Source: Rhabdophis nuchalis (Eukaryota; Chordata; Lepidosauria; Squamata; Natricidae). From it: a DNA stretch of 64,000 nt. Below are positions 32,040 to 42,745 of this stretch, in pieces. The DNA is taken from contig CM077643.1 in assembly GCA_039707465.1 (NCBI GenBank), positions 46,566,605-46,630,604 on the forward strand, in the 5' to 3' direction. The notes beneath the pieces are model-generated. The model saw only the letters and a program-made list of their open reading frames with translations, ran no database searches and was not told where the DNA came from. A program made the translations under genes and the position numbers. Position 1 is the first letter of the stretch, and each line of letters starts with the position of its first letter.

Positions 32040-32455
32040 AACTTATGACCACTATTGAGCCCAAAATTTTGGTTGCTAAACAAGACCGTTAAGTGAGTTT
32101 CACCACATTTTCCAAGTTGGCCATGCCCATCCGGTCACATGACCGCTGAGCACTCCCACAAAACAGGCCACACCTTTTGGCTCTCAAAAGAAATTTCAGT
32201 AGTGGTACTGTTGATATTTGGCTCTATTGACTAATAAGTTTGCCCACCACTGCCCTAGAAGGCCAAGTGAGCCGACTCCCCCCCCCCGCATGCGCATGCG
32301 CCGCCTGTTCCCCCTCCCTCCCTCCTCCTCTAGGCCAGCCGGTCCGCAGAATTTTCTTTAAAATGAAACCGGTCCCTGGTGCAAAAAAGGTTGGGGACCC
32401 CTGCTCTAGTCCAACCCCCTGCCCATGGCAGGAATCCTTATACCAATGAGCCATC

Positions 32456-33180
32456 TTGCCACACTCCTCTTGGTTGCATCAGCTGGTTTTATCAATAAAT
32501 CCATTTTGGCATTGTTTCCCATACTGGTCTTATGGTCTAGCATTTTAAAATCCATATTGAGATCCATATCTTTTTCCATATCGTTTTCCTAATCCAACAT
32601 TTTTAAAAACTTTAAATCCCTGTCAGTTTTCTGTTTTATCCAATAAAATTTGTTGATCTTGTAGATCCTTTGCTATAGTATCACTTGCTCTTGTAAGCAA
32701 TCTCTCAGTAAATTGTTCTGAAACAGCCTTATTTCTTCTCTAGTCCAATAGTATTGCTCCATTGTATTAATGTGTCTCTTTTCCTTCAAGAATAATCTTT
32801 TCATCTCCCCTTCAGGTCCCATCTGATCATCAGTTTATTTTCCAATCAACAAAATTTTCCCACAGGAGGATCTCTTACAAGTAGTTTCAAAGACTTCCTA
32901 TACTGTTTTATAAATTTTTAAGCACCCCACAGGAAATATTCTTTCAAGTCCATCTAGCAGCTTAACTTTCCAAAATCAACATTTTATTCCCCCTTTTGGT
33001 GTTTGTCAAGAATTAAAGCTGCTCTTGTTATTCCATAAACTTACTGAGAGGTTTTTTTTGCTCAGAGTGGAAGGAAAACCTCCCAGTTTAATACAGCTTG
33101 TCTTTTGGAAAAATCTTAACTCCAAAGAAATAAGCAACTTGTAAGAGATGACCAGGCTGAGCCTGATGGAAGGGTCAAAC
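32456..33180. other. AT-rich intronic DNA, possibly old LINE sequence
   Basis: T-rich sequence (read on the minus strand, A-rich) that could be very old minus-strand LINE DNA together with 28390-28756. No diagnostic motif found. Confidence 0.25.
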
Positions 33181-33181
33181 A

Positions 33182-33359
33182 TGTCATAAGTCATGAATCC
33201 CTGCATGCCCACGAGAGGTCTAAATCCAGTCCTCCTGGAATGCCGCTCATTTCTCTTAACTATCAGTTGGTTAGATTCTGGTAGAGAGCTTAAGCTTGCA
33301 ATAAATCTTTATACTCATTTGAACTGCCTGAATATCCTGAGTCCCCCCAGTGCTTGACA
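33182..33359 (+). mobile_element. Possible short solo LTR
   Basis: Begins TGTCATAAGTC and ends GTGCTTGACA, with AGAGCTTAAGCTTGCAATAA and TCTTTATACTCATTTGAAC inside, the order seen at LTR polyadenylation regions. It is short for an LTR and no flanking duplication was found. Confidence 0.3.
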
Positions 33360-34630
33360 CAACTTCCTAAAGGAATTAAGACAGGGAGTAGAGGCGACCT
33401 CAGTGATTCTTTGAAAGGCACTGAGCATGGTTTAGGCAGGATAAATGTTCCCTCTCAACCCTGCTGGAGAACACTGTTCTCAATCTTTTCTTAGGAAGGA
33501 TCTGTATGGAGGAAGTAAAAGGTTGCATACGAGGCACGGCAAGGGTCAGGGAGGGGGTGCCACAGTGCAGCCCAGATTGGGGAATTTGCACACGGGTATG
33601 GTATAGGGTGGGGTGGGTGCACGAGGGTGCAGAAGTGGCCCTGGGGAGGGTGTGCAATTGGGGGAGAGATACTGGAGCAACTTGCAACCTTTCCTGCTGG
33701 CTTTCCCATTGACTTCCTCCCTGCAAGCTTCCCAGAAGCAAAGTCAGTGGGGAAGCTGGCAGGAAATCTGAAATCACCCCCATTCCCACTGCCCTTTTTT
33801 TTTTTTTGGCCTCCTTATGGTCATTCTATCATTTTGTTTAGGTTAAGTAAATATTTCTGAAATGATGACGCATCTGAAACAATAACCTGATGGGTCATGG
33901 GTTGCCTAGTTAGGTCAGTTACACAATACACAATCTGTTGCAGGTTTAGAGATGCTCCCAGAGAATTGGTTAGGGACTCTTGCTTTCAATTATACTCTGG
34001 AACTTGGATATGAGTCTGTTTATTCACCGAAACTTGCAACTGCAGTTATCAAGGACAAAAACTCTTAATAAATTAATAGTCTCTTGGCATCAGTAGGTTT
34101 AACAAAGCCATTTCTGCTGAGTCATCATACTGAGGATCCTTTTTTTGTTTGCAAATTCTTATAGAAAGCAGTGTCAGGGTAGTTTTCCAGCTAGCTCTGA
34201 ACTAGATTGGCCTCGGTTCAAATCCCAGATTGTTATTTTGCTTACAAAACGCGCTATAGTGCACAAACCCATTTTAAACGTACTGTAACTGCAGCATAAT
34301 GATCACTTACACTGTGTCAGGAAAGCCGCTAGTCAACGGTGGGCACAATTCTAAAAGCACTGCAAGAATTAAGCAAACTCTATTTTGCATAGTTATATTA
34401 TTATTATATGTTCTTCACCATCTCATTGTGATGTTTGCATTGATTTGTTTAGGTGTCTTTTCAAGGATTCAAAGAAGAGACTATGGGGTGGAGCTATTCC
34501 CCCAGGAGCTACTGGTGGCCATCCAATCCACCATCCGGAAGTTTTAAGCCTGTCTCAGAAAGGGTCTTGTCCACACACTGAAATCTTGGGCAGGGCTGCT
34601 CAGTTCACTGCCTTTGGGGCCATTGTATAT
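33360..34630. other. Intronic DNA without recognised feature
   Basis: Contains a GGGTGGG-rich stretch at 33590-33670. No exon or clear element was seen. Confidence 0.35.
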
Positions 34631-34631
34631 G

Positions 34632-34995
34632 CAGGTAGTCCTCGACTTACGAACCACAATTGAGCCCAGAATTTATGTTGCTAAGTGAGAAGTTTGCTAA
34701 ATGAGTTTTTAACTCATTTGTTTAGTGAATCACTGTGGTTGTTAAATCAGTAGCATGGTTGTTAAGTGAATCTGGCCTCCCCCTTGACTTTGCTTGACAG
34801 AAGGTTGCAAAAACACATGACCCCGGGACACTGCAACCGTCATAAATATGAACCAGTTGTCAAGCATCCGAATGAAAATCACATGACCATGGGGATACTA
34901 GAAAGATTGTAAGTGTGAAAAATGGTCATAAGTCACTTTTTTCAGTGCTGTTTGAACGGTCGCTAAATGAACAGTTGTAAGTCAAGGACTATCTG
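34632..34995. mobile_element. ACTTATGACC-type DNA transposon (MITE)
   Basis: Opens CAGGTAGTCCTCGACTTACG and closes GTAAGTCAAGGACTATCTG, an inverted pair. It lies 137 bp upstream of the 32-nt exon. The interior matches 12301-12690. Confidence 0.8.
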
Positions 34996-35132
34996 TACTC
35001 TACCTTGGAGAAAGCTCTCCAGATGTTGGGGAGCTTCTAATCCTCCACAAAATTGTGTTGACGTTGGCCTTATGCTACTATAATGTTCAGTGACTTTTGA
35101 TTGCAATTAATTTTATGTTGTTAATTTTCTAG

Positions 35133-35164
35133 TGAGAAGCTGGATGGAAAAACTGAAAGACAAG
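35133..35164 (+). CDS. ARMH4: ARMH4 32-nt exon (linker before membrane helix)
   Basis: Acceptor TTAATTTTCTAG is followed by TGAGAAGCTGGATGG... and donor AAG|GTAGGG. The first two bases complete a Val codon whose G ends the previous exon. Ten further codons give RSWMEKLKDK, and the exon ends in phase 0. Joined to the exons on either side, the frame reads NQGL-V-RSWMEKLKDK-AGYMSG, the order known in vertebrate ARMH4. The exon is too short to appear as an open frame on its own. It was found by searching for the expected linker between two introns of 27.6 and 8.9 kb. Confidence 0.85.
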
Positions 35165-35259
35165 GTAGGGAGCTCTTCTCAGTATAATTTATTTTCAAAT
35201 GCACTGTATCTTTATTTTATTTTTTTAGAAATCCACTATGGAGAGATGATCTTTTAATC

Positions 35260-35897
35260 CCGTGGTCCCAAACCTTTGCGGCTTGGCAGCCCAGCTTTGG
35301 GGGTGGGGGGTGGAAGAGGGGAACAGGGCCATGCAGCTCCACTCACACAAGAGAGGAGAGAAGACTTTGGGATGCGGTTTCTCATTCCTTCAGGCTTCTC
35401 TGTGCCCAAAGTTTTTGCAAAGGGATGGAAGGCCTGAAGCAGCATGAGATCGCCTCCCCCCGCCAAAGCCCTTGCCCATTTGCAAAAGCTTTTCGCACGG
35501 AGAAGAGAAGCCTTTGGGGGCTCAGACTCATGCTCCTTCACTCACTGAGCTGCTGACGCTCCAAAAGCAGATGAGGTGTCCTGTACAGGTAGCCCTTGGT
35601 AAGCCAGCGACGCTGAGCACGGTGTGCTTGTCCCACTCATTGCTTCATCTCTGAAGCATAGGGAGAAGGCGGTTTGGTGGCCCGCTTGATGGGGCAAAGG
35701 GGAACCAGGCTGCCCAAGTGGTGGGCCAGCACATACATGCACACAGCTTCATTCACACAAGAGAGAAGAGGAAACCTTTGGGACACCGCTCACATGAGTG
35801 GAGCTGCACGTGCGCACCGGCCTGCCTCTCATGTGGCCTGGCTCTGAAAAGGCCATGACCAAGTAGTGAGCCACAGCCCAGGGATTGGGCATCCCTG
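35260..35897. mobile_element. hAT-type element, 638 bp
   Basis: Opens CCGTGGTCCCAAACCTTTGC and closes GATTGGGCATCCCTG. Flanks TTTTAATC and TTTTAATT match at 7 of 8. The interior repeats CACTCACACAAGAGAGGAG and CTTCATTCACACAAGAGAG, modules that recur about 400 bp apart. Confidence 0.75.
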
Positions 35898-36754
35898 TTT
35901 TAATTCATAGCTTTTGATAAGACTCAGACGCTTTCTGGGTGGGTAGCAGAGAACACAGTTGTTTTATGAGTTGAAAGATGACCAAGAATCTCTATAAGTG
36001 GTGTCATGTGCATCATTATTTCATTGCATGCCGCTATGTGATGGCATCAAGATACATGTGCTGTCTTACCAGAGTCCCCGTGGTCATTTGCGCTTCTCAA
36101 GCCTTGGATCCCATTTTTATAATGGCATCTTCTGGATTATAAAGGAATTCTGAGATTTATAGTTCCAACACATTTCGTAGGGAAGACTGTTTTGGTATAT
36201 CATACCCTGCCCTTTTCTTCCTGAGTTCTGAGTAATTTTTGCTACAGGTCCTGGATTCTACCCTCTTCTCTAAGAATTAGTAGAAGCAGAATAAAGTGTG
36301 GAAATACTGCGTATGTCCCAATTCCGCTAATCACCCTGAGGATTTACTGCTTATATATCTGGAGCCTCGTCATTCTACAGTCTTCTCGATATGCAATGTA
36401 TACCTAAACATTGATACATTTATTTTAAGTACGTTTCCCATGCTAGAATCCACAGGGGGAGAGAGCTGTGAGACACAGGAATCTTCACTTGGGTTTTACA
36501 ATTCCTTTGTGGGGAGGTAAAGTTGTTTTAACACATTGCATGTAGCGTCTCCATATTGCCAGAAACAAGGGCAGGACAGTGCGTGTTCCTTCCCAGGAAG
36601 GAAGCAAAGCCTGTCTCTCAAGTCGTAACTAGGAACTGAAATTTGAGTGTTTTACAGTGCTTTAGCCGTGCTTTGCTGCACTCATGGTTATCAAGAGTGA
36701 GGATGTGGTCTGCCACAGATGCAGGGTATTCCCACATATGATAAACTTTTGGAC

Positions 36755-36859
36755 CAGTATTCTTCAACCTTAGCAACATTTATGGTGAATGTACGTCAAC
36801 TCAGAATTTCCCCAGCTGAAATCTACACATCTTAAAATTGCTTCGGCTGAGAAACACTG
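36755..36859. mobile_element. Degraded palindromic MITE
   Basis: CAGTATTCTTCAACCTTAGC to GGCTGAGAAACACTG. An older, diverged copy directly beside the young one at 36868. Confidence 0.7.
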
Positions 36860-36867
36860 ATCTAGAC

Positions 36868-37003
36868 CAGTGTTTCTCAACCTTGTCGACTTGAAGATGT
36901 CTGGACTTCAACTCCCAGAATTCCCCAGCCAGCGAATGCTGGCTGGGGAATTCTGGGAGTTGAAGTTCAGACATCTTCAAGTCGACAAGGTTGAGAAACA
37001 CTG
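36868..37003. mobile_element. Near-perfect palindromic MITE, 136 bp
   Basis: Two arms of about 66 bp differ at one internal position. Ends CAGTGTTTCTCAACC / GGTTGAGAAACACTG, with exact flanks ATCTAGAC (36860-36867, 37004-37011). Located in an ARMH4 intron, so its transcript would be an almost fully paired hairpin. Confidence 0.95.
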
Positions 37004-37586
37004 ATCTAGACTAACGTGGACTTTGCTGAGCTTGCCTCCTTTAGATGTGTTGGACTGCAGTCCCATTATTCTTGCTTTATTTATTGAATTTCTATAGCCA
37101 CCCATCTCAACTGACTCCGGAGAGCAAACAGTTCCAAAACAATTTTAAAAAGTACCAAATAAATATACGTATAACAACGGAGAAAATTATCATAACAATT
37201 TATCATAATAATTTTACTTATCAGTAAAGTCAAGAAACAGGGCTCTTCATACATTTGGGCCTTGAGCTTCAAGCACAGCGCCAACTTTTAAAGCCTTATG
37301 AAAGGCCAGTAGGGTTGGGGCCATCCCAATCTCTGAAGGGGGAATGTTCCTGGGGGGAAGGGGGGGGCTGCCTTCTGGGCCTGCCAGCTGACATTCCTTG
37401 GCTGAGAGGACCCACAGTGTGCCTGACTTGCTAAACCACATTGGATAGGTAGAAACTATTGGGGAAGAAACACTCCCTTAGATAACCTGGTCCCAAACAA
37501 TGTAGGGCTTTAAAGGTGACAACCAGCATCTTGAATTGCACCTGGAAGCACACCAGCAACTAGTGCAGATCAAGTGGTGTTTAGTA

Positions 37587-37721
37587 CAGGGGTCTCCAAC
37601 CTTTGCAACTTTAAGTCTGAAAGACTTCAACTCCCAGACTTCTCCAGCCAGCTTTGCTGGCTGGAGAATTCTGGAAGATGAAGTCCTTCAGACTTAAAGT
37701 TGCAAAGGTTGGAGACCCCTG
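37587..37721. mobile_element. Palindromic hAT-type MITE, exact target duplication
   Basis: Ends CAGGGGTCTCCAACC / GGTTGGAGACCCCTG, exact flanks GTTTAGTA (37579-37586, 37722-37729). The arms differ at a handful of positions. Its left arm is the closest match in the window to the 46-bp array unit. Confidence 0.95.
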
Positions 37722-37741
37722 GTTTAGTACATATTTAGTAT

Positions 37742-37941
37742 CAGGCTGCTGCTACTGCTGGTTTGCTCAGGGATGCGCTGTGCGCACACATGCTTGATGC
37801 GTTCTATGTGCGCATGCACAGTACTAAAAATGTTTCTGTGCATGCGCAGAAGCCAAAAACAAGATGGCTGCACCTATGGCTTGGGGGTGTGGCAGGCCAG
37901 GTTACTACCTATTTGGCCGAACCGGTAGGAACCCACCTCTG
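37742..37941 (-). mobile_element. hAT-type MITE, GGTGGGTTCC family
   Basis: Closes GGTAGGAACCCACCTCTG. Flanks TTTAGTAT and TTTAGTGT match at 7 of 8. Only 12 bp separates it from the duplication of the preceding MITE. Confidence 0.85.
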
Positions 37942-38071
37942 TTTAGTGTGCATCTACATTGTGTACCAATTGAAGCTTCCAAATACTCTTCAGGGACAAC
38001 CCCAAGAAGACCATGTTGCAGTAATCCAAACAACAATCCCAACATGAGGGCATGGAATACTGTGACCAGAG

Positions 38072-38265
38072 CAGTGGTGGGTTTCTGCAGGCACCTACTC
38101 GCAAGAGCCGGATGGTGAAATTTAGAGAGCCGGTGAGAGGGGGTTCCACCGGCGGACCCAGAAGTAATTCTGGCCTGCCACTGCCGGTAACCCAATGGGA
38201 AGGAAGGCAGAAAGGCAGAAAGGAAGGAAGGAAGGAAAGGAAGGAAGGAAGGAAGGAAGGAAGGA

Positions 38266-38309
<44 letters not shown>

Positions 38310-38488
38310 GAATTTATTATCACAATTGAGCCCAAAATTTTGGTTACTAAGCAAGAGCGTTGTTAAATGAGTTTCACCACGTTTTACAAGTTGGCCACTC
38401 TCACCCTGTCACATGACTGCCAAGCCACGCCCACAAAATAGGCCACACCTACAGAGTAGGTTCTAAAAAAAATTGAAACCCACCACTG
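38072..38488. mobile_element. Composite hAT-type MITE with microsatellite and exact duplication
   Basis: Opens CAGTGGTGGGTTTCTGCAGG and closes TTGAAACCCACCACTG, exact flanks GACCAGAG (38064-38071, 38489-38496). The interior has (GGAA)n(GAAA)n at 38221-38309 and the ATTGAGCCCAAAATTTTGG module also found in the two large composite hAT elements. Confidence 0.9.
38221..38309. repeat. (GGAA)n(GAAA)n microsatellite
   Basis: Clean GGAA run followed by GAAA run, inside the 38072-38488 element. Confidence 0.95.
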
Positions 38489-38724
38489 GACCAGAGCCTC
38501 CCAGTCCAGGAGTGGACACAACTGGCTAACCACCTGAAAGTCTGCAATGGCTGTCCTAGGCCTGGCTGCCAACTACTCTTGGAGCAGGATCCATGAATCT
38601 AGGAGGATCCCTAGATTGCTACTCCATCCACCTCATCCAGACCCTTGTTTCCAGAAGGTCCAAACACCCACAACCACTTAGTCTTGCTTGGGTTAAGTCG
38701 AAACCCACTGACTGCAGATGCTAG

Positions 38725-38806
38725 ATTTATTTATTTTTATTTTATTTTATTTTAATCATATTTATATCCCGCCCTTCTCCACAGAGGGCCCAGGGCGGCG
38801 AATTAT
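38725..38806 (-). mobile_element. L2-type LINE 3' tail
   Basis: TTTATTTTATTTTATTTTAA, then ATCCCGCCCTTCTCCACAGA and CCCAGGGCGGCG. This is the reverse of the tail at 57090-57172. Confidence 0.8.
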
Positions 38807-39799
38807 CATTAAACTGTGGATAAGCAGGCTATCTTGTGGGGATCTAAGTCTCATACATCTGAATTCCAGCAGGTTGGGGAGAAAAGCTTACACATTCCCA
38901 AGCACTTCAGGCCACTGACTGTGATCATTTCCACATGAACCTAAAAATAACCAAGGATCCAGATGTGGCTATGTCCTTGTGGAGAATGCTCAATGGCCAG
39001 GATATCTTTCGCAAACAGCCCTTCTGCACGCACAGCTTCCTACCCAGAGAGGGCAAGAATATCTGAAGAAGATTATGCATCAAAATATCTAGAGATGCAT
39101 CAGCATAAATGTAATTTACAAATGTAGAATTGGTGCCCTATCATTTTAATGGACAAAATGCAACTCATCATCTGTATGTTGTATTCCTGAATAAGTTGCT
39201 ATGACAGTCTTAGGATGTTCAGCCAGTGTGGTTAGAAAGCAATGGGAATATTTGACCTGTAGACCTGAGACACCTTGTGGATACTAGGCTGATGAAGGCT
39301 GAATAATCTGTAAACAGAACTTGTTTAATTGTTCAGAATTGGGCTACACCCGTCAGTATACACATCCTCGCCTATTTGTTTCTCATTTACTCTCTTTCCT
39401 TTCCTCCCTGCTGACTTCTGCTTCGTGAATCCATGAAACTCCACTGTCAGCCCTATAAGGTAGACCAGATTAAGCTATCAATGCCATATAGATCAGGCCT
39501 ACTTTTACTGTAACAGCTATAGTAACAGAATTCTTTAAATCCAATTAAGTCTAAATAAGCTTCTCCTCTGAACCTCCTTATCTTTGGGTGAATCAGACAA
39601 AGATTTGTCTGAGACTTTTTTTCAGACTTGTTTTTTGGATGGGACACAGCGCCCTCTTATCTGATTGTTTCCCTGGTAACAGCTCTTCCTCCTGTCCTCC
39701 AAGGTCATTCCCTATGCCTTCTACCTCTATATAGGCTTATGTAGGTATAGATATTTTGTTTGATTTTTTTAATGCTTTAGGCTGGATAAGCTGCAGGTC

Positions 39800-40262
39800 A
39801 TTTAAATAGGCCTTGACTTATAATCAATTGCTTAGCAACGGTTTACAGTTATAGTAGGCCTCCCCAAAGGTAGTATAATTATGACCCTGTTTTAATTCAA
39901 ACCCTACCTGACTCGGACTCCCTCTGTCTGAACCACAACACAATGGCCATCCCAATGGTCACATGGCCACATGTTAGGCTCTTGGCAATTGGTCATTTGC
40001 AGCACCCTTGGTCATGTGACTGTGTTTTATGATGGTTTTACTGAAAACTGGCTTTTACTTCTGGTTTTCAGAAAAGTCTGCCCATAGTGAACAATAGGTT
40101 TGCTTAATGACCATGTATAGTTGCTTAACAACCATGGTGTTTGCTTAACCACCAAAAAGATTGCAAAATTGGGTTAAGTCATGTGGATGATTTTACAATA
40201 ATCACAATTTATGACTGTAATGGGCAGGCTCCATTACAGACATAAGTTGAAGACTAGCTATA
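39800..40262. mobile_element. Degraded ACTTATGACC-type element
   Basis: Begins GCCTTGACTTATAATCAATTG and ends CAGACATAAGTTGAAGACTAG. Shared motifs with 12301-12690 are scattered (TGGTCACATGG, TTGCTTAACAACCATGG). Borders approximate. Confidence 0.5.
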
Positions 40263-40280
40263 TTCAGCTATATCCTAGAT

Positions 40281-40506
40281 CAGGGATAGTCAACCTTTTC
40301 ATACCTACCGCCCACTTTTGTATCTCTGTTAGTAGTAAAATTTTCTAACCGCCCACCGGATCCACAGGAATGGTGATTTATAAAGTAGGGAACTCAATGA
40401 AATTAAAAAAAGAAAAGCGCTTCAGGATCGGACAAAACCCCTATCGCCCACCATGAAAGCTGGAACGTCCACTAGTGGGCGGTAGGGACCAGGTTGACTA
40501 CCACTG
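40281..40506. mobile_element. hAT-type MITE, TAGTCAACC family
   Basis: Opens CAGGGATAGTCAACC and closes GGTTGACTACCACTG. It has the pair CTACCGCCCACTTTTG / CACTAGTGGGCGGTAG. Flanks TCCTAGAT and CGCTAGAT match at 6 of 8. Confidence 0.8.
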
Positions 40507-40909
40507 CGCTAGATCATACCCAAGATCACGTACATCCAAAATTTGAAAGTCAAATCAGCATTTTAAAAAATGGTTGTTTTGTCACCTTTATGAGTGTTCA
40601 CAGGGTAAGCTCAAAAAATCAAGATGGCAGCTGCAACTGCAGATTTGCATGTTTGTGACAGGCATTAAAAAAACAGGCAAAGCTTCAATGACACGCTCAA
40701 AGCTGCCATCTTGACTTTTTGACCCTACTCTGTGGACACTCCTGGTCACATAACTGATCCAGGCTCTTGAAATAACCTGTCCTGTTTGCCCCTGGCTAGA
40801 AAGAAGCTGATCTAATCCTGCCCCTGCGTGAAGGTCTGGCTACAAACGGAATACAAGTTACATTAAGCTTGGCACAGTTAGAAATGTGGCAGTGTCACTA
40901 CTTATAGGG

Positions 40910-41155
40910 CTGTCTCTGTTATTGCCTCCAGAGGTTGTGGGTGCTCCAACAGTGGAGGTTTTGAAGAATTTGAATTTTATTGAATTTTTATACCGCACCT
41001 TCTCCCAGCGGGACTCAGGGCGGTGTACAGGCAAACAGTAAAAGAAGAGATTGGATAACCATTTGTCTGAAATGGTATAGGATTTCCTGCCTAAGCATGG
41101 AGTTGGGCTAGAAGACCTTCCAACTCTGTCTATGGGAATGATTAAAAAAGGCACG
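40910..41155 (+). mobile_element. CR1-type LINE 3' end with small insert
   Basis: CCTCCAGAGGTTGTGGGTGC and GATAACCATTTGTCTGAAAT are CR1 3' codons. Between them, about 40962-41045, lies a reversed L2-like tail (TTTTTATACCGCACCTTCTC, GGACTCAGGGCGGTGTACAG). The typical (TATTG)n tail is missing. Confidence 0.7.
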
Positions 41156-41489
41156 GTGGTAACTACGATGGTATAATTGAAGCTCCACCAGTTTTTATAT
41201 GGATGTCATACATATATGTGCCATCTTTAATTTGTTTTTAACCACAAACTGGAACAAACCCACTGGCTAGTTAGGCTTAAGCCTAATTAAGGAGTACTAT
41301 CTCCTCCCCTTGTCCTAAAGAATAAAGGTGAGAATAAAGAGTGGGGCAAAACTTATAGCCTAAACCAGCTTTTGCTATGTTGGTACTTTTATCTACCAGT
41401 CCAACAGATAACCAACATGGCAAAAACATGCTTTAGGAAGAACCAGTTTTATATTCACATTGTTTTTCTCCTATTCAAATACATATAAA

Positions 41490-41940
41490 TAATACAATAG
41501 CAGAGTTGGAAGCGACCTTGGAGGTCACTCTCTGCTTAGGCAGGAATCCCTATACCATTTCAGACAAATGGCTATCCAACATCTTCTTAAAGACTTCAGT
41601 GTTGGGGCATTCACAACTTCTGGAGGCAAACTGTCCCACTGATTAATTGTTCTAACTGTCAGGAAATTTCTCCTCAGTTCTAAGTTGCTTTTCTCCTTGA
41701 TTAGTTTCCACTCATTGCTTCTTGTTCTACCCTCAGGTGATTTGGAGAATAGTTTGACTCCCTCTTTTTTGTGGCACCCTCTGAGATATCGGAACACTGC
41801 TATCATGTCTCCCCTGGTCCTTCTCTTCATCAAATTAGACATACCCAGCTCCTGCAGCCGTTCTTCATATGTCTTAGTCTCCAGTCCCCTAATCATCTTT
41901 GTTGCTCTTCTCTGCACTCTTTCTAGAGTCTCCACTAGAG
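41490..41940 (-). mobile_element. CR1-type LINE, best-preserved RT C-terminus
   Basis: The minus-strand frame 41525-41935 is open for 136 codons: ERVQRRATKMIRGLETKTYE, LGMSNLMKRRTRGDMIAVF, SNLELRRNFLTVRTINQWDS. A small deletion shifts the last residues. The plus-strand left end carries the start of the tail. It is 5'-truncated at about 41940, where ACTAGAGAGTATTCCTAAAT begins a small local duplication (41941-42020). Confidence 0.88.
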
Positions 41941-42019
41941 AGTATTCCTAAATATTATGAGAGTATTCCTAAATACTGAATTCCTAAATTCCTAAATACA
42001 CAGAGTATTCCTAAATATT

Positions 42020-42740
42020 ATGTGCAACAAATGTGCCACCCATTTCTAGCATGGATGAATTGAGAAAATAAGCATAAAATCCAAGACATTAAAGCAAATA
42101 CTTGCTTGCAACGGGAATATGCAGAATGTTTCTCTGCCTTTATTTTAAGCTTTGTGTTTCTCCAGTATTAGCAAAATTCATTTAAGTGCTTCTCATAATG
42201 TGAGACATTGATCCATAAGTTTATTGCTCTTATTATTTTTTTGTTTTAATTTTATTCTACTGTTAATGCTGTTTTGTTTTATGGTACAAGATCAGCATTC
42301 ATATTTATCCTTAGTTATCTGTTTTTATGCTGAAAGCTGCTCTATTTAGTGTCACCATAAAAGAAACACAAAGAGTCGTAAATGCTTAAAAGTTTAGGTT
42401 GTTTTGTCTTGGGGAAAAAAAGCAACTTGTAAAATACCAGATTTCCACCCCCCACCCCCAAATTATTCCAGTTGTAGAACAAAAGCCAGGTGATACTTTC
42501 CCTCTCCCTTCTATAATGTTAAAATTTGAGATCATTAAATGAAAATTAATTTTGAAAAGCTTTTGGAAGGAAAAGATATAACACATTTCTTCAAGGATGT
42601 ACTGAGGAAATGTATTAGGTTCCCTGCTGTATATGCCAAAGATACTGTGTGTCAGTATCCCTAATACTTCTGGCCCACTGCTGTTCAGTTTTTTTAGATG
42701 GAATATAGTCAGAACTTGGTGTGTCTTCAGTTCTTTGCCC
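42020..42740. other. Intronic DNA without recognised feature
   Basis: AT-rich, no element or exon recognised. Confidence 0.35.
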
Positions 42741-42745
42741 TATAA

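Larger units (their letters stand above)
28800..32403. mobile_element. Composite hAT-type element carrying an L1 insertion
   Basis: Ends CAGGGGTCCCCAACC and GGTTGGGGACCCCTG, flanked by identical CTCTAGTC octamers (28792-28799, 32404-32411). Layout as in 10956-12049: CpG-rich head containing a very long inverted repeat, CA/GA/GAAA simple sequence, an ACTTATGACCAC module, and the CGGTCCGCAGAATTTTC tail. Without the L1 insert it would be about 1.6 kb. No transposase. Confidence 0.92.
28757..32455 (-). mobile_element. CR1-type LINE fragment hosting nested insertions
   Basis: The CR1 pieces 28757-28799 (AGAAGGGACCTTGGAGGTCC) and 32404-32455 (CTAGTCCAACCCCCTGCCCA) join into a normal minus-strand CR1 3' end once 28800-32411 is removed. 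All DNA between them belongs to later insertions. Confidence 0.85.
37075..38725 (-). mobile_element. Old LINE-derived repeat with MITE insertions
   Basis: On the plus strand the DNA reads as an antisense LINE-like repeat: TTTATTGAATTTCTATAGCC at the left (the tail end), then CAACCAGCATCTTGAATTGC, ACCATGTTGCAGTAATCCAA and CACTTAGTCTTGCTTGGGTT. The pieces stay in register across three MITE insertions (37587, 37742, 38072). Family not firmly identified. Confidence 0.5.

Noticed and set aside
31588..32058. Plus-strand frame of 156 codons
   Set aside because: Antisense of the L1 5' region. No known plus-strand gene there.
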